Below are positions 58,146 through 64,000 of a stretch of DNA of 64,000 nt, in pieces. The stretch is from Bradyrhizobium tropiciagri (GTDB lineage Bacteria > Pseudomonadota > Alphaproteobacteria > Rhizobiales > Xanthobacteraceae). The position numbers and the translations under genes were made by a program. Within the stretch, counting starts at the first letter, position 1. Each line of letters opens with the position of its first letter. The stretch is from NCBI RefSeq assembly GCF_018130545.1, contig NZ_JAFCKF010000003.1, positions 248,001 through 312,000 of the forward strand. Reading direction: 5' to 3'. The notes below the pieces were generated by a model that saw only the letters and a program-made list of their open reading frames with translations, was not told where the DNA came from and did no database searches.

Positions 58146-58162
58146 TGCAATTCGAAAGTGCA
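58146..58162 (+). promoter_or_regulatory. NtrC-like enhancer site
   Basis: TGCAATTCGAAAGTGCA: two TGCA half-sites with 9 nt between, the geometry of the NtrC consensus TGCACC-N5-GGTGCA. Centre 58154, about 93 bp before the start site predicted from the sigma-54 promoter, a usual enhancer distance. Confidence 0.5.
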
Positions 58163-58220
58163 GCATCAGACCAAGGGAGGCCTCCAACGGCCCGAACCGC
58201 GCCTTGATATAACGTCGCCA

Positions 58221-58237
58221 TTGGCACAGTATTTGCC
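58221..58237 (+). promoter_or_regulatory. Sigma-54 (RpoN) promoter of the dpp-like importer
   Basis: TTGGCACAGTATTTGCC: GG (58223-58224), exactly 10 nt, GC (58235-58236), with TGGCAC and TTGC boxes matching TGGCAC-N5-TTGC. Transcription would start near 58248, giving a ~120-nt leader before the dppB-like ATG. Confidence 0.8.
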
Positions 58238-58369
58238 TGCAAATTCATCACGTTCGCGCTGGCCTTGAGACAAAGACGCAGAAGCGCATGAGACACATCA
58301 CGGGGACACCATGAGTATGATGCGGCCCAGCCTTCGCTTCGCACCATCGCACGGGAGGAGATAGCAACG

Positions 58370-59311
58370 ATGCTCGGCTATCTCATCCGCCGCATCCTCG
58401 CTGCCATTCCCGTGATGGGCGTGGTGGCCCTGTTCGTGTTCCTGTTGCTGCGGCTGACGCCGGGCGACCCCGCCGCAATCCTGGCCGGCGACAATGCGAC
58501 GCCGGAACAGCTTGAACGCATCCGGACCTCGCTCGGTCTCAACGAGCCGATCTACATCCAGTTCTACACCTGGGTCGCCAAGCTGTTGCATGGCGACCTC
58601 GGCGTTTCCCTGATCTCGAACAAGCCGATCCTCGAGATGATCGGCCCGCGCCTCGAGCCGTCGATCTCGGTCGCGCTTGCCACCATCGTCCTCTCGATCC
58701 TGGTGGCGGTGCCGCTCGGCGTGATCGCGGCGTGGAAGCACGGCACCTGGATCGACCGCTGCGTGATGGGGCTTTCGGTGCTCGGCTTCTCGGTGCCGGT
58801 GTTCGTGATCGGCTACGTGCTGATCCAGGTGTTCGCGATCGACCTGCGCTGGGTGCCGGTGCAGGGCTTCAAGAGCATCTCGGCCGGCTTCGGTCCGTTC
58901 TTCGAGCGCATCATCCTTCCGACCTGCACCCTCTCCTTCATCTATGTCGCGCTGATCGCGCGCATGACGCGGGCCTCGATGCTCGACGTCCTTGGTGAGG
59001 ACTACGTGCGCACGGCGCGCGCCAAGGGCATCGGCGAAGCCGGCGTGCTGCTGCGCCATGCGCTGCGCAACGCTGCGGTGCCGGTCATCACCGTGATCGG
59101 CTCCGGCTTCGCGCTGTTGATCTCGGGCGTCGTCGTCACCGAGAGCGTGTTCAACCTGCCCGGCATCGGCCGCCTCACCGTCGATGCGGTGCTGGCGCGC
59201 GACTATCCGGTGATCCAGGCCATGATCCTGTTGACATCAGGCATCTATGTCGGCGTCAATCTGTTGATCGACGTTGCCTACACCCTGCTCGATCCTCGTA
59301 TCCGGTACTGA
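58370..59311 (+). CDS. ABC transporter permease, DppB-like
   Basis: 313 aa, ~6 transmembrane helices. Starts with MLGYLIRRILAAIPVMGVVALFVFLLLRLTPGDP, the DppB/OppB signature, and has the EAA loop around RTARAKGIGEAGVLLRHALRNAAVPVIT that docks to the ATPase. Inner-membrane half of a peptide or related importer. GGGAGGAG ribosome site at 58353-58360; first gene of the sigma-54 operon. Confidence 0.95.
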   Translation: MLGYLIRRILAAIPVMGVVALFVFLLLRLTPGDPAAILAGDNATPEQLERIRTSLGLNEPIYIQFYTWVAKLLHGDLGVSLISNKPILEMIGPRLEPSISVALATIVLSILVAVPLGVIAAWKHGTWIDRCVMGLSVLGFSVPVFVIGYVLIQVFAIDLRWVPVQGFKSISAGFGPFFERIILPTCTLSFIYVALIARMTRASMLDVLGEDYVRTARAKGIGEAGVLLRHALRNAAVPVITVIGSGFALLISGVVVTESVFNLPGIGRLTVDAVLARDYPVIQAMILLTSGIYVGVNLLIDVAYTLLDPRIRY

Positions 59312-59314
59312 GCA

Positions 59315-60202
59315 ATGGCGATTGAAACCCTTCCGGAATCCACGATTCCCGTCACCCGGCCGTTCCGCGTCAAGTTCGGCTTCCTGACCTCGACACCGAT
59401 CATCGCGGTTGCGACGATCTGCCTCGCTCTCATCATCCTGATGGCGATCTTCGCGCCGCTCCTTGCGCCTCATGATCCGCTCTTGCTGACACCGTCGCAG
59501 CGGCTGAAGCCGTCGAGCGCGCAATATCTGCTCGGCACCGACGCCTATGGACGCGACCTGTTGTCGCGCATCATCTACGGCGCGCGGATCTCGCTGATCA
59601 TCGGGCTCGGCGCCGCCGTCTGCTCGATCGCCGTCGGGCTCCTGATCGGCCTCGTCGCCGGCTTCTTCCGCTGGGTCGATGCCGTGATGATGCGCGTGAT
59701 GGACGGCTTGATGGCGATCCCCGCCATCCTGCTCGCGATCGCCGTGGTGTCGCTGTCGGGCGCCAGCATCTGGACAGTGATGGTCGCGATCACCATCCCC
59801 GAGATCCCGCGGGTGGCGCGGCTGGTGCGCTCGGTGGTGCTGACCGCACGCGAAGAGCCTTATGTCGAGGCCGCGATCTCGCTCGGCTCCAGCCTGCCCA
59901 AGATCATGTGGCGGCATTTGATGCCGAACACGATCGCGCCGTTGATCGTGCAAGGCACCTATGTCTGCGCATCCGCGATCCTGACCGAGGCGATCCTGTC
60001 GTTCCTCGGCGCCGGCATCTCGCCGGAGACGCCGACCTGGGGCAACATCATGGCCGAGGGCCGTGCCTTCTTCCAGGTCAAGCCGTCGCTGATCTTCTGG
60101 CCGGGGCTGCTGCTCTCGATCGCCATTCTCAGCATCAATCTGATCGGCGACGCCGCCCGCGACGCGCTCGATCCCCGCATGAAGCAGCGTGAGGGCAAGT
60201 GA
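59315..60202 (+). CDS. ABC transporter permease, DppC-like
   Basis: 295 aa, 5-6 transmembrane helices. Domain order of OppC/DppC: N-terminal helix, then FAPLLAPHDPLLLTPSQRLKPSS..LGTDAYGRDLLSRIIYGARISL, and the EAA loop (EPYVEAAISLGSSLPKIMWRHLMPNTIAPLIV). Only 3 nt separate it from the DppB-like gene, and it overlaps the ATPase gene by 4 nt. Works as the heterodimer partner. Confidence 0.95.
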   Translation: MAIETLPESTIPVTRPFRVKFGFLTSTPIIAVATICLALIILMAIFAPLLAPHDPLLLTPSQRLKPSSAQYLLGTDAYGRDLLSRIIYGARISLIIGLGAAVCSIAVGLLIGLVAGFFRWVDAVMMRVMDGLMAIPAILLAIAVVSLSGASIWTVMVAITIPEIPRVARLVRSVVLTAREEPYVEAAISLGSSLPKIMWRHLMPNTIAPLIVQGTYVCASAILTEAILSFLGAGISPETPTWGNIMAEGRAFFQVKPSLIFWPGLLLSIAILSINLIGDAARDALDPRMKQREGK

Positions 60203-61863
60203 CCGCAACCAACTCTTCCAACGTCGTCCTCGACATCAACAACCTCGTCGTCGGCCTCGGCCGCAAGGCGGACGCGCATCGCATCATCGACGACCTCTCG
60301 CTGCAGGTACGCGAGGGCGAGACGCTGTGCTTGGTCGGCGAAAGCGGCTCCGGCAAGTCGGTGACCTCGCTGACCACGATGGGCCTGCTGCAGAAGGGCA
60401 CGCTGGTGCCGTCGGGCGGCAGCGTCAAGCTGGTCGGCGAAGAACTGCTCACCGCCAGCGACCGGCGGCTGCGCCAGCTCCGCGCCACGCGGATGGCGAT
60501 GATCTTCCAGGAGCCGATGACCGCGCTCAATCCGGTGGTGCCGGTCGGCCGCCAGATCGACGAGGTGCTGCGCGCCCACACCGATCTCGACTCCCGCGCG
60601 CGGCGCCAGAAGATCCTGGCGATGATGGAGCATGTGCGGCTGCCGGACGTGCAGCGCATCTTCTCCTCCTACCCGCACCGCCTGTCCGGCGGACAGCGCC
60701 AGCGCATCATGATCGCGATGGCGCTGGTGCTGGAACCGAAGCTCCTGATCGCCGACGAGCCGACCACGGCGCTCGACGTCACCACCCAGAAGCAGATCCT
60801 CGCGCTGATCCGCGACCTGCAGCGCGACCACGGCACCGCGGTTCTCTTCATCACCCACGACATGGGCGTGGTGGCCGAGATCGCCGACCGCGTCGCGGTG
60901 ATGCGCCACGGACGGCTGGTCGAAGCCGGTTCACTGCAGGAGGTGCTGCGCACGCCCAAGATGGAGTACACCCGCAACCTCCTGTCCTCGGTGCCGAGCC
61001 TCGTGCCGCGCGCGCCACGCCCGGAGACGACCGAGCCGGTGGTGCTGGAGGCCAACGAGCTCTGCAAGGTCTACCGGGAGCGCTCGCTGTACGGCAAAGC
61101 CCGCGAGGTCGCCGCCGCCAGCAACGTCACGCTGACGTTGCGCAAGGGCCGCACGCTCGGCATCGTCGGCGAAAGCGGTTCCGGCAAATCGACGGTGGCG
61201 CGCTGCATCGTCCGCCTGATCGATCCGACCTCGGGCGGGGTGCGGCTTGCCGGCCGCGAGATCTCCGACCTGTCGCGCCGGCTGTTGCAGCCGCATCGCC
61301 AGAAGATCCAGATCATCTTCCAGGACCCCTATCGCTCGCTCAATCCGCGCGTCACCGTCGGCGAGAGCATCGCGGAGGGCCCGATCAATTACGGCATGCC
61401 ACGCAAGGACGCGCTGGCACGCGCCCGCGAGCTGCTCGAGCTGGTCCATTTGCCGCCCGACGCGATCTCGCGCTACCCGCACCAGTTCTCCGGCGGCCAG
61501 CGCCAGCGCATCGCGATCGCACGCGCGCTGGCGCTCGATCCCGACGTGCTGGTGGCGGATGAGGCGGTGTCCGCGCTCGACGTCTCGGTGCAGGCGCAGG
61601 TGCTCGATCTGCTTGACGAGATCCAGCGGCGGCTGGGCATCGCGCTGCTGTTCATCACGCATGATTTGCGGGTTGCCGCCCAGATCTGTGACGACGTCGC
61701 CGTGATGCAGCATGGCCGTGTCGTGGAACAGGGACCGGCCGCGGAAGTGCTGACCAATCCGCAGCAGGCCTATACCCGCGCGCTGCTCGATGCGGCGCCC
61801 GGTCGCGGCTGGGATTTCGCGAACTTCCGCCCTGTTTCGGAAGGCATTGTGGCAACGGCCTAG
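60199..61863 (+). CDS. Dipeptide ABC transporter ATP-binding protein, fused DppD-DppF
   Basis: 554 aa with two ATPase domains in one chain. Walker A GESGSGKS occurs twice (~52-59 and ~329-336), signature motifs LSGGQRQR and FSGGQRQR, Walker [13 protein letters not shown] and [11 protein letters not shown], the second with DEAVSALD replacing DEPTSALD. It powers the DppB/C importer. GTG start at 60199 overlaps the permease stop; a T-less stem loop follows at 61874-61916. Confidence 0.95.
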   Translation: MTATNSSNVVLDINNLVVGLGRKADAHRIIDDLSLQVREGETLCLVGESGSGKSVTSLTTMGLLQKGTLVPSGGSVKLVGEELLTASDRRLRQLRATRMAMIFQEPMTALNPVVPVGRQIDEVLRAHTDLDSRARRQKILAMMEHVRLPDVQRIFSSYPHRLSGGQRQRIMIAMALVLEPKLLIADEPTTALDVTTQKQILALIRDLQRDHGTAVLFITHDMGVVAEIADRVAVMRHGRLVEAGSLQEVLRTPKMEYTRNLLSSVPSLVPRAPRPETTEPVVLEANELCKVYRERSLYGKAREVAAASNVTLTLRKGRTLGIVGESGSGKSTVARCIVRLIDPTSGGVRLAGREISDLSRRLLQPHRQKIQIIFQDPYRSLNPRVTVGESIAEGPINYGMPRKDALARARELLELVHLPPDAISRYPHQFSGGQRQRIAIARALALDPDVLVADEAVSALDVSVQAQVLDLLDEIQRRLGIALLFITHDLRVAAQICDDVAVMQHGRVVEQGPAAEVLTNPQQAYTRALLDAAPGRGWDFANFRPVSEGIVATA

Positions 61864-61873
61864 GTCTTTAGCC

Positions 61874-61916
61874 GTAAGGCTCATGGCCTGGCCTTGAATC
61901 TGGCCTTGGGCTTTAC
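61874..61916 (+). terminator. Stem-loop at the end of the importer operon
   Basis: GTAAGGCTCATGGCC (61874-61888) pairs imperfectly with GGCCTTGGGCTTTAC (61902-61916). 10 nt after the ATPase stop. No T-run; suggestive only, but supports an operon end before the M81 gene. Confidence 0.4.
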
Positions 61917-61992
61917 GCCCATAGGGCATGCAAATCCGGAAGTGCTCCCCGGCTTGCGCTTGGCGCGACGACACGCTTAACGTCGCGCGCTA

Positions 61993-62038
61993 GAGCATGA
62001 GCTTGGGGTGGGCACCGGTTTTCCCGAGAGATCACGCT
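61993..62038. repeat. Degenerate copy of the GCATGATC/GGATCATGC repeat family
   Basis: AGAGCATGAGCTTGGGGTGG.. to ..GTTTTCCCGAGAGATCACGCTC shares the termini and central GGTTTTCC of 51616-51668 but is otherwise diverged. In the 252-bp gap before the M81 gene. Confidence 0.45.
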
Positions 62039-62115
62039 CCGACCAACGAGATCAGATTGTGTTGCGAACCATTCCAGTCGCACCATGATCGAAGAAACGT
62101 ATCGAGACCAACTTG

Positions 62116-63636
62116 ATGACCCGCATTGCCGTTGGCGGCTTCCTGCACGAGACCAACACCTTCGCACCGACGAAGGCGACCTATGACGACTTCGTGCATG
62201 GCGGCGGTTGGCCGTCGATGACGCGTGGCGCCGAGGTGCTCAAGGTCATGCGCAAGATCAATGCCGGCCTCGCCGGCTTTGTCGAGGCGGCGGAAGCCAA
62301 TGGCTGGGAGCTGGCGCCGACGATTGCGACCGGTGCGACCCCGTCGGCACATGTGACAAAGGACGCCTTCGAGCGGATCGTCAAGGACATGGTCGACGGC
62401 ATCGTCGCAGCCGGGCCGATCGACGGCGTCTATCTCGACCTGCACGGCGCCATGGTGACCGAGCACCATGACGACGGCGAAGGCGAAATCCTCGCCCGCG
62501 TGCGCCAGGCGATCGGCAAGGACATTCCGCTGGTCGCGAGCCTCGATCTGCACGCGAACGTCTCACCCGAGATGATCGAACATGCCGATGCACTCATCGC
62601 CTACCGTACCTATCCGCATGTCGACATGGCCGACACCGGCCGCGCCTGCGCCAGGCATTTGGCCTTGTTGCTCCAATCCAAGCAACGTCTCGCAAAGGCG
62701 TTCCGGCAGGTGCCGTTCCTGATCGCGATCAGCTGGCAGTGCACCAACGACCAGCCGGCCAAGGGCATCTATCAGAAGCTTGCGGCGCTGGAGAGCGACG
62801 CGGTTCCGACGCTTTCGTTTGCGTTCGGCTTCCCGGCCGCCGATATCAGGGACTGCGGCCCGAGCGTATTCGCCTACGGCCGGACCCAGGCCGATGCCGA
62901 CGCTGCCGCCGACAGCATCGTCGCACTGGTGGAAAGCCACGAGAACGATTTCGACGGCCCGATCCATACGCCCGACGAGGGCGTGCTGCTTGCGATGAAG
63001 CTCGCGGCATCGGCGTCGAAGCCGATCGTGATCGCCGACACCCAGGACAATCCCGGCGCCGGCGGCAATTCCGACACCACGGGCATGCTGCGTGCGCTGG
63101 TGCGCAACGGAGCAAGTGCGGCCACCGGCGTGATCTGCGACCCGCAATCGGCGCGCGCTGCGCACGCGGCCGGCGTCGGCGCGACGGTCACGCTCGATCT
63201 CGGCGGCAAGTCCGGTATTCCGGGCGACACACCTTACAGGGAAACATTCGTCGTCGAGCAGCTCTCGGACGGACGGTTCGTCGCGCCTGGGCCGTTTTAC
63301 GGCGGCCGCGACATGGATATGGGACCGTCGGCCTGCCTGCGGGTCGGCGACGTCCGCGTGGTGGTCGGCTCCTACAAGGCACAGCTCGCGGACCAGGCGA
63401 TGTACCGCTATGTCGGCATCGAGCCGACCGCGCAGAAGATCCTGGTCAACAAGAGCTCGGTGCATTTCCGCGCCGATTTCGAGCCGATCGCCGAAAAGCT
63501 GCTGATCTGCGCCGCGCCCGGGCCGATGCCCGCCGATCCCGCCACGCTGCCGTGGAAACATTTGCGGCCCGGCATTCGTATCAAGCCTAACGGCACGACT
63601 TTCACACCCACCTCCCCATCACGCACAAACGGATAG
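62116..63636 (+). CDS. M81 family metallopeptidase (MlrC-like)
   Basis: 506 aa. Begins MTRIAVGGFLHETNTFAP with H-E-T-N, followed by LDLHGAMVTEHHDDGEGE and SLDLHANVSPEM, the metal-binding Asp/His pattern of MlrC (microcystinase C, M81); later DTQDNPGAGGNSDTTGM is family-typical. MlrC cleaves the linear tetrapeptide intermediate of microcystin, but most rhizobial members sit with peptide or amino acid transport genes. ATG at 62116 used; the TTG just before is unlikely. Five nt before the next M20 gene. Confidence 0.93.
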   Translation: MTRIAVGGFLHETNTFAPTKATYDDFVHGGGWPSMTRGAEVLKVMRKINAGLAGFVEAAEANGWELAPTIATGATPSAHVTKDAFERIVKDMVDGIVAAGPIDGVYLDLHGAMVTEHHDDGEGEILARVRQAIGKDIPLVASLDLHANVSPEMIEHADALIAYRTYPHVDMADTGRACARHLALLLQSKQRLAKAFRQVPFLIAISWQCTNDQPAKGIYQKLAALESDAVPTLSFAFGFPAADIRDCGPSVFAYGRTQADADAAADSIVALVESHENDFDGPIHTPDEGVLLAMKLAASASKPIVIADTQDNPGAGGNSDTTGMLRALVRNGASAATGVICDPQSARAAHAAGVGATVTLDLGGKSGIPGDTPYRETFVVEQLSDGRFVAPGPFYGGRDMDMGPSACLRVGDVRVVVGSYKAQLADQAMYRYVGIEPTAQKILVNKSSVHFRADFEPIAEKLLICAAPGPMPADPATLPWKHLRPGIRIKPNGTTFTPTSPSRTNG

Positions 63637-63641
63637 AGACC

Positions 63642-64000
63642 ATGCCGACCATTGAGCGCATCGACAGTTTTGCCGACGAACTCACCGCCATCAGACGGGA
63701 TCTGCATGCGCATCCCGAGATCGGCTTCGAGGAGGTACGGACCTCAGGCATCGTCGCCGACAAGCTGACGAGCTGGGGCATCGAGGTGCATCGCGGCCTC
63801 GGCGGCACCGGCGTGGTCGGCGTGCTCAAGGGCAAGGGCAACGGCACCAAGAAGATCGGCCTGCGCGCCGACATGGACGCGCTGCCGATGGAAGAGAACA
63901 CCAATCTGAAGTGGCGCTCGACCATCCCCGGCCGCTTCCACGGCTGCGGCCATGACGGCCACACCACGATGCTGCTCGGCTCGGCGCGCTATCTCGCCGA
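63642..64000 (+). CDS. M20 family amidohydrolase (HipO-like), truncated by window edge
   Basis: First 119 codons only. MPTIERIDSFADELTAIRRDLHAHPEIGFEE, then RADMDALPMEE and HGCGHDGHTTMLLGSARYLA contain the metal ligands (H/C/H) of the HipO/AmhX/N-acyl-L-amino acid amidohydrolase group. It should release amino acids from N-acyl (for example hippurate- or peptide-like) compounds. It completes the peptidase set of the locus. Confidence 0.93.
   Translation, partial: MPTIERIDSFADELTAIRRDLHAHPEIGFEEVRTSGIVADKLTSWGIEVHRGLGGTGVVGVLKGKGNGTKKIGLRADMDALPMEENTNLKWRSTIPGRFHGCGHDGHTTMLLGSARYLA

Overview
The window looks like a chromosomal segment of a Bradyrhizobium-type alphaproteobacterium (order Hyphomicrobiales). 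The clues are high GC with strong GC3 bias, gene families typical of that group (DUF3126, DUF6949-like, a transglutaminase-like cysteine peptidase, an NDUFS6-like zinc finger, many orphan solute-binding proteins), dispersed palindromic repeats, and recognisable alphaproteobacterial promoters (FixK/FNR box, EcfG promoter, NtrC/sigma-54 promoter). Assignment to genus is inference. No phage, CRISPR array, rRNA operon or intact insertion sequence was seen. There is one tRNA, a Leu(TAA) gene at 50593-50679.

Layout. 1-2.9 kb: end of an Orn/Lys/Arg decarboxylase, a GNAT acetyltransferase, then divergent dodecin and HdeD genes around a FixK-type box. 3-6.5 kb: a TetR repressor divergent from an EmrA/EmrB efflux pair, with a nested palindromic operator between. 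6.6-13.9 kb: periplasmic and membrane proteins of unknown role, ornithine cyclodeaminase family, pantothenate kinase, and a three-subunit molybdenum hydroxylase (order M-S-L, minus strand). 14.2-19.3 kb: dipeptide-type binding protein followed by a 39-bp relic of another gene end, a secreted glycoside hydrolase, a PPOX-fold protein and a branched-chain-amino-acid-type binding protein. 19.4-28.3 kb: SPFH protein, SDR, metallo-amidohydrolase, cNMP-patatin lipase and zinc alcohol dehydrogenase. 28.3-38.2 kb: MBL hydrolase, desaturase, flavin monooxygenase, PilZ protein, LapG-like peptidase, TetR-FabA pair, small secreted proteins. 38.2-41.3 kb: a lower-GC patch (IS5 remnant, glyoxalase-like protein, amidase, LysR). 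41.4-51.6 kb: conserved housekeeping and hypothetical genes (gamma carbonic anhydrase, cysE, alpha/beta hydrolase, zinc finger, FAD monooxygenase, tRNA-Leu, PilZ).

51.7-64 kb is the most coherent and interesting region. It is a locus for uptake and breakdown of peptide- or amide-linked amino acids: a dipeptide-type binding protein, an M20 peptidase, a tandem glycine riboswitch in front of a DadA-like FAD dehydrogenase, a second M20 deacylase, a DppB/DppC/DppDF importer behind a near-perfect sigma-54 promoter with an upstream NtrC-like site, an M81 (MlrC-type) metallopeptidase and the start of a third M20 amidohydrolase. Inferred model: nitrogen limitation turns on import, peptidases release amino acids, and glycine sensing controls the oxidase.
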